64,000 nt of DNA, from contig CAWCON010000003.1 in the NCBI GenBank assembly GCA_963797185.1, positions 186,001 through 250,000 on the forward strand, given 5' to 3'. A program made the position numbers and the translations under genes. A model generated the notes under the pieces. That model ran no database searches and had not been told where the DNA came from. It saw only the letters and a program-made list of their open reading frames with translations. Shown here piece by piece: positions 25,433 to 35,100 of the stretch. This stretch comes from CAWCON01 sp963797185. GTDB taxonomy: Bacteria > Patescibacteriota > Saccharimonadia > Saccharimonadales > UBA4665. Every line of letters starts with the position of its first letter. Positions within the stretch are counted from its first letter, which is position 1.

Positions 25433-28400
25433 GTGTTCCGGTATTACTCTGTTAAATTGCCGAAAAAGATTTGGCGCCGCGTGTTCAATACATATTGTCG
25501 GGAATTGTATCGTTTTCTGTCGCGCCTTCAATATCGAAGGTTCGGTATACGGACTACTCGACAGTATCTATTTTTTTCTCAGATTTTAACAGCAACAGTT
25601 TTAATAGTTCTAGTAATTGTTGCAGGCCCTCAGGTAGCACGAGCTGGTCCTCACATCGCTAGTGCAGTAATCGGCCAGTCCAGCTTCAGTGGCTATTTGC
25701 CAGATAGTGCGAGTATTAGCGCTAATGGCATGTTTTTCCCTGACGGTTCTGTCTATGACACTAGTCATCATCGTTTGTTTGTGTCCGATACCGCAAACAA
25801 CCGAGTCCTCGTGTACGACACTAGCTCTGGCATAACCACTGGCATGGCGGCCAGTTACGTTATCGGCCAACCGGATTTTAGCAGTGATGGCTTAGATCAA
25901 AACGGTAGTGAGCCCTCCGCAACTACTCTAGCCAACCCTCGCGGTTTAGCCTATGACGCCGTTGACCAACTTTTATTTGTTGCTGATAGCAATGCTGGAC
26001 GAGTTTTGGTGTATGACGTAAGTAGCGGTATTAGTAATGACATGGCCGCCAGCTACGAACTTGGCCAAGCCGATATGACTTCCTCCGTCTGTGATAATCA
26101 GGGTAATAGTACGGCCAGTAGCCTATGTGAGCCTGATAATGTCTATTATGACTCAGGATCTCACCAACTGTTTGTGTCTGATACGAATGATAACCGTGTT
26201 GTCATCTACGATTTAAGCGGTGGTATCACCAATGACATGGCCGCTAGCTATGAGCTCGGTCAACCCGATTTTTCTAGCGATATAGCCAATCAAGATAATG
26301 GTAATCCCTCTGCAATTACCGTGGCCTTCCCTCGTGGTTTAGTTTATGACGCCGCTGACCAGTACCTATTTGTAGCCGATCAGGGCAATTCTCGCGTCCT
26401 GACCTACGATCTGAGTGGAGGTATCACCAATGACATGGCCGCTAGCTACGAATTCGGCCAATCGGATTTCTTTAGTAATTCTTGTGCCGGAGGTTCAACC
26501 ACTACATTATGTAATCCTCAAGGTGTGACCTATGATGCGGCCGACCAACTTTTATTTGTTGCTGATACTGATCATAGTCGCACCCTCATCTACGATCTGT
26601 CGGGAGGTATCAGCAATGACATGGCCGCCAGTAATGTCATTGGCCAACCAGATCTCACGAGCTATGACTGTGAAGCTACTACTATTAGCAGTACTTGTGC
26701 TACCAGTGATGTGTCGTATGATCCGACGACGCAAGACCTATTCATAAGTGACACGTCAGAAAATCGTCTACTCGTCTTTGATTTGTCAGGAGGGATTACT
26801 GATGGCATGGCTGCTAGCTACGTTTTGGGCCAACCAAACTTTACCGGCAATCTTGAGGATGGTGCCTCTGTTACAGCTAGCGACCTAAACAGTCCTAGTG
26901 GTGTGGCCTATGACACTACTCATCATAGGATGTTTGTAGTCGATGAGTTTAACAGTCGGCTACTGATCTACGATACCAGTTCAGGAATAACTACTGGCAT
27001 GGCTGCCAGTTACGAACTCGGCCAACCCAACTTTGCTGATACTGAGTGCAATACGGGAGGGAGAAGTGCCAGCACATTATGTGATCCGCTTAACGTTGCC
27101 TATAGTGCGGTCACCAACCAGTTATTCGTAAGTGACTCGAGTAATGCCCGCGTCTTGGTCTACGATTTATCGGGAGGTATCACTGATGGCATGGCTGCCA
27201 GTTACGAACTCGGTCAGATAAACGTAAATAGTGCTAGCTGTACAGGCACTATTACGGCCAGCACACTGTGTTTTCCAGCTGGCCTAACGTACGATGCTAC
27301 ATCTCAACGTTTGTTTGTAGGTGATAATTCTAATTACCGCGTCTTGGTCTACGATTTATCGGGAGGTATCACTGATGGCATGGCTGCCAGTTATGTTCTT
27401 GGTCAATCAGATTTTAGCTCAGGTAACTGTAACGGGGTAAGTGCTTACACAATTTGTGATGCTGGAGGTATGACCTATGACTCCGCCGACCACTACTTAT
27501 TCATAGCTAGTAATAACCCAGCTCGCGTCTTGGTCTACGATTTATCGGGAGGTATCACTGATGGTATGGCTGCCACATGGGTATTGGGTGAACCTGACCT
27601 TTCTTCGTCTAATAGTTGTAATTCGATTACCATTACTACCCTCTGTAACCCATATGGCCTCAGCTATGATAGTGCTGACCATCTCCTGGTAGTGTCCGAT
27701 ACTGCGTTTTCCCGTATTATGGTCTACGATTTGTCGGGTGGTATCACCGATGGTATGGCTGCTGTTGATGTCATTGGTCAACCTAACTATTCGAGCTTCC
27801 AGTGCGACCAGGCGCCTGATGATGCTACGACGATCTGTAATCCTCTGGGTCTGGCTTATGACGCAGATGATAGTAGTGTGGTAGTGGCGGATGGTAGCAG
27901 TAGTCGAGTCCTAGAATTTCCGTTAACGGTACATATTACAACAAGCTCACTGGCTGATGGTGAAACCGACGTACCCTATGATCAAAGCATTCAGACACTC
28001 TATGGCCACAGCCCGGAGACCTTTAGTATTACCAGTGGTAGTTTACCCGACGGGCTGAGTCTCAACTCTGTGACAGGCGCTATAACTGGTACGCCTACGA
28101 CGGCAGCAACCTATAATTTTACAGTTCAAGTGGTAGACAATCAGTCCTACACGGATTCTCAAAGCCTGTCTATCGAAGTTGATCCAGGAGTCCAGATTAC
28201 GACGTCGTCCCTACCACCAGCTGTTCAAAACATTGAATATGACAATAATAACGCCGCAGTATATATTACCAATGGTAATGGGCCGTATACCTACAGCCTC
28301 ATAAGTGGTGATCTACCACCAGGGATTAGCCTAGATAGTTCGTCGGGCGCCATAACCGGCACACCAACCACTGTTGGCAACTTTAACTTTACAGTTGAGG

Positions 28401-31400
28401 TCAGTGACGTCAATGGTGCGACTGCTGATCAAGCCTTATCAATTGACGTGTCGGCCGCAGCTAATTATTTGGCCAGCGGTGTACTTGGTCAACCCAACTT
28501 GACATCCGCGGCTTCTAATTATGGGGGCAACACTGGTCTCGCATCCCCTCAAGCTGTCGTATCCGACGCGACAGACCACCTTTTATTCGTAGCCGATACC
28601 CAGGATGATCGAGTTCTCATCTATAACACGAGTGCCGGTATCAGTGCTGGCATGTCGGCCAGCTACGAACTTGGCCAACCGGATCTTACTACCAATGGCT
28701 GTCTTGATACCCCCACGGCCAGCAGCCTATGCTGGCCCGAAGGCCTCGCCTACGACACGGCAACAGATCAATTATTTGTGTCAGATGATTATAACGCCCG
28801 TATTATGGTCTACGATTTGTCGGGTGGTATCACCGATGGCATGGCGGCTAGTTATGTCTTGGGTCACACCGACTTTACGACCAGTGCGTGCAATAGTGGT
28901 AGCTCAATTAACGACGCTGGTCTCTGCTATCCAGTAGGTATCTCATTTAATGCTACCACTGACCAGTTGGCAGTAGCTGACGATAGTAATTCTCGAACTG
29001 TGATCTACGATCTGAGCGGTGGTATCACTGATGGTATGTCGGCCAGCTACGAACTCGGCCAAGCAGATTTTACGACGAATAACTGTTTATCCCCGGCGAT
29101 TAATGACGATTGTTACCCCAGCGACGTAAGCTTTGATTCTACGAACAATAGCCTATTCGTAGCCGATACAACCAACAACCGTGTCCTCGTCTATGATCTG
29201 AGCGGTGGTATCACTGATGGTATGGCTGCCAGCTATGAACTAGGTGAACCAGATTTTACGTCGCGTGCCTGCACTGATAGTTCTCCTCTAACTGCTAGTA
29301 GTATATGTACTCCCATGGGAGTGGCCTATGATAGTGCCACGCAACAGCTGTTCGTATCGGATCAGGACAACTCCCGTGTCCTCGTCTATGATCTGAGCGG
29401 TGGTATCACTGATGGTATGGCTGCCAGTTATGTCTTGGGCGCGCCGGACCTTACAACCCCGGGATGCGATATTACCAGTAATACCTCACTCTGTTCGCCA
29501 CACGGACTTGCCTATGACCCAAGCCTCAACGAGTTATTTGTGAGCGATATGAATAATGATCGAATTATGGTCTACGATTTATCGGGAGGTATCACTGATG
29601 GTATGGATGCCAGTTACGAACTCGGTCAGCCAGATTTTTCAAGTGAGAGTAATAGTTTGTTTCAAACCAATGCCAACGGTCTTGAGTATCCTGTCTCGGA
29701 AACAATAGATACCGTACATCACCACTTATTTGTCAGTGATAGCAGCAATAATCGGGTGCTCATATATAATCTCAGTACCACAAATACTCTCGTCAGCCAA
29801 ACTCCAAGTTATGTACTTGGCCAGACGAGCTTCACTGGCGATGAGTGTAATGGACCTACTGAGGTGGAAAGCGCAACAACACTATGCGATCCACTGGGTG
29901 TAAGTTACGATCCAACGCATAACTTCTTGTATGTGGCAGATCCTGACAATGGTCGTTTGCTCGTCTACGATTTATCTGGTGGCATCACTACCGGCATGGC
30001 CGCCAGCTACGTACTGGGGGAACCGGATATGCAAACTACTGACTACGCGACGTCTCAAAATCTACTGGATTGCCCGGCTGGTATTTCCTACGACGCCAGC
30101 CACCAACGACTATTTGTCTCGGACGAATGTGATAGTCGGGTTGTGGTCTATGACCTGAGCGGTGGCATCACCGATGGTATGGATGCCAGCTATGTCCTCG
30201 GCCAAGCAGATTTTACGAGTTATAATTCGAACCAAAATGGTAGCCCGGCAGCTAATACGATGTACGATCCCGATGAAATCACCTATGATTCGTCAACGAG
30301 CATGTTGTATGTGGCTGATAGTGGGAATGGTCGAGTGCTTATCTATGACCTGAGCGGTGGCATCAGCAGCGACATGAATGCTAGCTACGTCCTTGGTGAA
30401 CCAGATTTTGTGACGACAGCTGACGTTACCAGCCAAAGTGGTCTGGATTGCCCGGCTGGTATTTCCTACGACGCCAGCCACCAACGACTATTTGTCTCGG
30501 ACGAATGTGATAGTCGGGTTGTGGTCTATGACCTGAGCGGTGGCATCACCAATGGTATGGATGCTAGTGATCTTCTTGGCCAACCCGGTTATACGCAGAA
30601 TGATGAGAACCAAGATAACGATACTCCATCAGCTAGTACCCTAGCTGATCCCGTCTTGATCACATATGATCCGCTCAGTTCGACACTCTGGGTGGCTGAT
30701 GGTAATAATAACCGTCTCCTGACATACAATTTTGCTCATATTACGACAACTACCTTGCCTCAAGGCCTCATTGATACGAGCTATTCGCAACCTATCACTG
30801 AAGCCGGTAGCCAAGGCACGGTTAGCTATGCTATTGTCAGTGGTAATCTACCGGCAGGCGTAACCTTGAACAGCTCGACTGGACGATTAACTGGTACGCC
30901 ACTACTGGCCGGTAGCTATGCCTTCTCGGTCGGTCTCACCGATGATAATGGCGTAGCTGGCATCTACACCGATACTCATGCCTACAGTCTGGTGATTTTA
31001 GCAGCAGCGGTAGCCCATTCCGTGTCAGCCAGCAGTGGTTCGTCGAAAGCAGATACTATAGTTTTGAATAACCTAGCCGACTTCTTTAGCAGCAGCGGTG
31101 TCACTATCACTAATCTAACGGTTGGTGAGCAGCTCCATCTTTGTATTTCTGCCACCGCTACCTCCACTTGCAATTCAAGTAGTTCAAATTACCACACCAT
31201 AACGGTGAAGAGCATTGATCTGGCTACTAATTCGGTAACGCTGACCTTTGCTTCGACACCGTTTGACGTCAGTTTTGTGCTCAATCAGCCGCAGGATGTT
31301 GATCTTAATCATGATGGCGTGAATGATATCCGAGTGATGCTGACTGGCCTAACCGCCACGACCGCTGACTTTAATTTTGTTGATCTGCTTGCTAGCTCAC

Positions 31401-31588
31401 CAGTGGCTGTTAGTGCGCAGACGACTACACCGAGTCACCTCACACCAGCTCACGCTGCCACACCGCATCGTTCGGCATTGGTCTGGTGGATCGGAGGTGG
31501 TGGTATTGCCATAATTCTGCTGCTTGTTGTCTCGCAGCAGCGACGTCGACACACCACGCTTGATCACTCAAACCCAACGAGCCTATGA
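25433..31588 (+). CDS. Giant cell-surface NHL-like beta-propeller protein
   Basis: 2051-aa exported protein. An N-terminal hydrophobic signal/anchor (about 45-75) is followed by about 25 NHL-like units of 45-55 residues. Each carries a pattern such as YDLSGGITDGMAASYVLGQPDF ... YD..... LFVSD..N.RVLVYDL (shown in fragments). Two cadherin/Ig-like putative-Ig blocks (about 845-1010 and 1770-1865) separate propeller groups. A C-terminal transmembrane helix (LVWWIGGGGIAIILLLVV) and basic tail complete it. NHL propellers bind proteins or ligands, so adhesion or sensing is plausible. GTG 25433 with AAGGGG 6 nt upstream is preferred over TTG 25430. The stop overlaps the next gene (ATGA). Confidence 0.8.
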   Translation: MFRYYSVKLPKKIWRRVFNTYCRELYRFLSRLQYRRFGIRTTRQYLFFSQILTATVLIVLVIVAGPQVARAGPHIASAVIGQSSFSGYLPDSASISANGMFFPDGSVYDTSHHRLFVSDTANNRVLVYDTSSGITTGMAASYVIGQPDFSSDGLDQNGSEPSATTLANPRGLAYDAVDQLLFVADSNAGRVLVYDVSSGISNDMAASYELGQADMTSSVCDNQGNSTASSLCEPDNVYYDSGSHQLFVSDTNDNRVVIYDLSGGITNDMAASYELGQPDFSSDIANQDNGNPSAITVAFPRGLVYDAADQYLFVADQGNSRVLTYDLSGGITNDMAASYEFGQSDFFSNSCAGGSTTTLCNPQGVTYDAADQLLFVADTDHSRTLIYDLSGGISNDMAASNVIGQPDLTSYDCEATTISSTCATSDVSYDPTTQDLFISDTSENRLLVFDLSGGITDGMAASYVLGQPNFTGNLEDGASVTASDLNSPSGVAYDTTHHRMFVVDEFNSRLLIYDTSSGITTGMAASYELGQPNFADTECNTGGRSASTLCDPLNVAYSAVTNQLFVSDSSNARVLVYDLSGGITDGMAASYELGQINVNSASCTGTITASTLCFPAGLTYDATSQRLFVGDNSNYRVLVYDLSGGITDGMAASYVLGQSDFSSGNCNGVSAYTICDAGGMTYDSADHYLFIASNNPARVLVYDLSGGITDGMAATWVLGEPDLSSSNSCNSITITTLCNPYGLSYDSADHLLVVSDTAFSRIMVYDLSGGITDGMAAVDVIGQPNYSSFQCDQAPDDATTICNPLGLAYDADDSSVVVADGSSSRVLEFPLTVHITTSSLADGETDVPYDQSIQTLYGHSPETFSITSGSLPDGLSLNSVTGAITGTPTTAATYNFTVQVVDNQSYTDSQSLSIEVDPGVQITTSSLPPAVQNIEYDNNNAAVYITNGNGPYTYSLISGDLPPGISLDSSSGAITGTPTTVGNFNFTVEVSDVNGATADQALSIDVSAAANYLASGVLGQPNLTSAASNYGGNTGLASPQAVVSDATDHLLFVADTQDDRVLIYNTSAGISAGMSASYELGQPDLTTNGCLDTPTASSLCWPEGLAYDTATDQLFVSDDYNARIMVYDLSGGITDGMAASYVLGHTDFTTSACNSGSSINDAGLCYPVGISFNATTDQLAVADDSNSRTVIYDLSGGITDGMSASYELGQADFTTNNCLSPAINDDCYPSDVSFDSTNNSLFVADTTNNRVLVYDLSGGITDGMAASYELGEPDFTSRACTDSSPLTASSICTPMGVAYDSATQQLFVSDQDNSRVLVYDLSGGITDGMAASYVLGAPDLTTPGCDITSNTSLCSPHGLAYDPSLNELFVSDMNNDRIMVYDLSGGITDGMDASYELGQPDFSSESNSLFQTNANGLEYPVSETIDTVHHHLFVSDSSNNRVLIYNLSTTNTLVSQTPSYVLGQTSFTGDECNGPTEVESATTLCDPLGVSYDPTHNFLYVADPDNGRLLVYDLSGGITTGMAASYVLGEPDMQTTDYATSQNLLDCPAGISYDASHQRLFVSDECDSRVVVYDLSGGITDGMDASYVLGQADFTSYNSNQNGSPAANTMYDPDEITYDSSTSMLYVADSGNGRVLIYDLSGGISSDMNASYVLGEPDFVTTADVTSQSGLDCPAGISYDASHQRLFVSDECDSRVVVYDLSGGITNGMDASDLLGQPGYTQNDENQDNDTPSASTLADPVLITYDPLSSTLWVADGNNNRLLTYNFAHITTTTLPQGLIDTSYSQPITEAGSQGTVSYAIVSGNLPAGVTLNSSTGRLTGTPLLAGSYAFSVGLTDDNGVAGIYTDTHAYSLVILAAAVAHSVSASSGSSKADTIVLNNLADFFSSSGVTITNLTVGEQLHLCISATATSTCNSSSSNYHTITVKSIDLATNSVTLTFASTPFDVSFVLNQPQDVDLNHDGVNDIRVMLTGLTATTADFNFVDLLASSPVAVSAQTTTPSHLTPAHAATPHRSALVWWIGGGGIAIILLLVVSQQRRRHTTLDHSNPTSL
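30065..30550 (+). repeat. Two exact 108-bp copies within the NHL gene
   Basis: Positions 30065-30172 and 30443-30550 are identical over 108 bp, 378 bp (126 codons) apart. Neighbouring propeller repeats differ at many silent sites, so this pair shows a recent intragenic duplication or gene conversion. Shorter near-identical blocks recur through both giant NHL genes. Confidence 0.85.
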
Positions 31589-32004
31589 GCTCTTTACTTA
31601 AAAGACAATATTACCTGCTGATTGCTCTTGTACTTATTAGTCTGGTAATTGGTGGACTAGCGGGGTCGGCTCTGCAGAAACATCACACTGCCACGCAACA
31701 GGCTTCCACCAACCAGGTGCTTCAAGCCATGAAGCGGGCACTGAGTAGAGCACCTAACTCGATTCCTAGTAGTGGTAATCTTATGTTAAGCGCTGGAGTG
31801 AGCGCCCTATCGATCAACGGTAGTCTGAGTGTTCAAACGTTATCGGGTACGACGTACCTGCTGGTGCCAACTAGCCGGACCACTGTCATGCGAGGTAGTC
31901 GTGTGGTACCACTTTCTACCCTAAGAATCGGGGATGTTATTAATGTGCTTATCGATGTCCAACCGAATGGTTCCCTTCAACCACTCCGGATCACCTTACT
32001 TTAA
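31585..32004 (+). CDS. Signal-anchored small protein coupled to NHL giant
   Basis: 139-aa protein with one N-terminal hydrophobic helix (about 8-30) and an extracytoplasmic region that ends with a beta-rich, DUF5666/OB-like segment (SLSVQTLSGTTYLLVPTSRT ... LRIGDVINVLIDVQPNGSL). The ATGA overlap with the giant gene shows co-translation, so it is probably a partner or chaperone of the surface protein. Only the layout, not the family, is certain. Confidence 0.6.
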   Translation: MSSLLKRQYYLLIALVLISLVIGGLAGSALQKHHTATQQASTNQVLQAMKRALSRAPNSIPSSGNLMLSAGVSALSINGSLSVQTLSGTTYLLVPTSRTTVMRGSRVVPLSTLRIGDVINVLIDVQPNGSLQPLRITLL

Positions 32005-32063
32005 CCATAGTCGCTGTTGCCATCCTTTAATATATGGGACTGCTAACAGGGTGCTTACCTCTT

Positions 32064-32092
32064 GACATAGCCATCACCTTAGCATAAGCTAA
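32064..32092 (+). promoter_or_regulatory. Promoter of the propeller-kinase gene
   Basis: Consensus TTGACA at 32064-32069 and a weak TAAGCT 17 nt downstream. A perfect AGTTTTA/TAAAACT hairpin (about 32101-32117) follows in the leader. Confidence 0.45.
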
Positions 32093-32143
32093 AAACAGTA
32101 GTTTTACATTAAAACTAAAAAGAGAGAAACAAAAAACGCCCAT

Positions 32144-35100
32144 ATGTGGTGGAGGAAACCGAGTTATAGGTATGATAGAACCTATCCGCGATCAGCGGTT
32201 ATGCTTCATTTGGTCTATAAACGGACGCACTACCGACTCCACAACCTACCCAACCGGAAATTTCTAGGGCTATGGTTTAGCCGTAATACGGTTGTTGTGT
32301 CGCAAGTGGTCCTGGTTTTAGCGCTAGTTGTGCTCGGCACAATCTTTAAGCAAACAACGGTTCATGCGGACGCCAATAATCCAGCGGCTCAGTATATTCT
32401 CGGCAATAATGATTACACGACTGATTATTGTTATCAGGCACCCGGTGTTTGCGGCCCTGCTGACGAAGTCTATGATGCGACTGATAAGCTTTTGTTTGTT
32501 GATGACGACCAGAATGAGGTATTGGTTTTTGATTTTCGTACTGGTGTGGCAAGTCTGGACGATGCGAATTATGAACTGGGCCAGCCTGACTTTGCGACAA
32601 ATGGGTGCAATAGTAATAATGCCAATGCAAGCAGTAGCTCGGTGTGCTATCCCGACGGTCTGGCTTTCGATCAAAATACTGATCAGTTATTTGTATCAGA
32701 TACGGGGAACAATCGTATCTTGGTTTACGACCTGTCTGGCGGCGTCACCAACGGCATGGCCGCTAGCTATGTCTTGGGTGAACCCGATTTCGTCACCGTC
32801 ACTGGCGGTACCAGCAGCACCACTTTAACCGGACCAACAGCTTTATTCTTCGACTCTACAACGAATCAATTGTTTGCGGCTGACCAAGGCAACAATCGGG
32901 TACTAGACTATGATCTCTCCGGTGGTATCACCAGTGGCATGGCCGCTAGTCACGAACTGGGCCAGCCTGACTTTAATAGCAGTGGTTGCAATAACAGTGG
33001 CGATGACGCTAGTGATATCTGTACTCCTACGGGGATAGGACTCGATTCAGAATCGGATCAGTTATTTGTGGTCGACAACAGCAATAATCGTGTGCTTGTC
33101 TATGATCTCTCCGGTGGCATTACTGATGATATGACTGCCAGTGCGGTACTTGGTGAGCCGGACTTTGCAACTGAGGGCGGTGGCACGTCGGCCACTACTT
33201 TGCAAGGTCCTACGTCGGTTGTCTATGAATCGTTCAACAATGAATTATTTGTCTCAGATACCAACAATAATCGAGTCTTAATGTACTATCTCGATACTGG
33301 ACTTACTACCGGCATGGCTGCCACGATGGTCCTGTCTCAAGCCGATTTTGACAGTAATTCAGGAGCGGGTTGTGATGGTGGAGGGCTTGGTCCTGATATG
33401 ATCACTGCATCGACACTATGTCAACCAACTGGTATAACCTACGATGCAACTGATAACATCTTGTTTGTATCTGATGCCAGCCGTGTCATGGGCTATTATC
33501 TTGTTTTTAGTTTTACTCCGACCACCCTCCCCACCGTGTCTGTCGGTAGCCCGTACGATCAATTCGTGAGCGAACAAAACGGTATTGGCAATGTGAGCAT
33601 TAGCCTTCAAAGTGGCAGTTTGCCGGCCGGTCTGAGCATGGATGTAGAAGGAGATCAGGTTGAAATATCTGGTAGAGCAACCGTGCTTGGACCTTCAACA
33701 TTTACGCTGGAAGCGGTCGACTCATTAGGAGAAGTCGCCACTCAAACCTATACGATCCCAGTGGAAAATTATTATTTGCCAACTACCGGCTATGGTGCCA
33801 GAGGTGGTGGTCAGGGGGGATTGTCGGAACCGTATGGTGATTACGTTGATAGCGTCAACCACCGCTTATACATTGCCGATGCCGAAAATAGTCGGGTTCT
33901 CGTGTATAACCTGAACACAAATAATAGTCTGGCGAGTCAGACGCCGAGCTATGTGCTTGGCCAGCCCAATTTTACCGGCCAAACGCTGTTTGGCAATATA
34001 GATGATGATCCGCCTGCTGAGCAGAACTCTCTAGCACTTCCGACGGCGGTAACTTTTGATTCGACTGATAATCTTCTCTTTGTGTCTGACGCAGCTAATA
34101 ACCGTATTATGGTCTACGATCTGTCGAGCGGAATCACCAATGGCATGAATGCCAGTTATGTGCTCGGTGAACCCGATTTCACCAGCAATGGTAGCCAGCT
34201 TGAATGTGGTAATGGCTCCTACCAACTTGCTCCTACCCAAAGTAGTATGTGTCAACCTGCTGGGCTCGCTTTCGATAACGCCTCTCAGCAGCTATTTGTC
34301 GATGACGGAGGTCATAACCGCATCTTAGTCTACGATCTGTCGAGCGGAATCACCAATAATATGAATGCCAGTTACGAGCTTGGCGAACCAGACTTTGTGA
34401 CTGACACCACAGCCACTACCCAAAATGGAATGCACGCACCAGCAGGAGTTGCGTATGATCCGACGCATCAGTACCTATACGTAACGGACGCTGATAACGA
34501 ACGTGTTCTGGTCTACGATCTTAGCAATGGCATTAGTAATGGTATGAACGCTAGCTATGTACTTGGACAACCTGATTTTACGACCACCGCATCATGCAGT
34601 ACTCCATCGAGCAGCGACATGTGTCTGCCTTTTACGATTGCGTATGATGCTGCCGATAACTACTTATTCGTATCTCAAGTGTACTATTACCGTCTTGTGG
34701 TTTATAACCTCTCCGGCGGCATCACCAACAACATGAACGCTAGCTATGTACTTGGACAACCTGATTTTACATCTGATTCCCCGGCGGGATGTTCCTTCCT
34801 CGCGCCGACCTCCAGTTGTCTAAACGGTGGTATCGCTTATGCATCTGGTGCCCAGCAATTGTTTGTATCTGATTCGGAGAGCGGTATGGTCCAAATGTTT
34901 GATCTCTCGAGTGGTATAACGAATGGAATGGCAGTGAGTCAAACGATTGGCGCGGTGTTGACTACGGATGCGACCGCTAGTGTAATTGATACTGAACACC
35001 GTCGCTTGTTTGTCATCGATAGTGGGAATCACCGGGTCCTCGTGTACAACCTTAATAGTGATGGCGCGGTGGCGAATGGTTACGCTGCCTACGTGCTCGG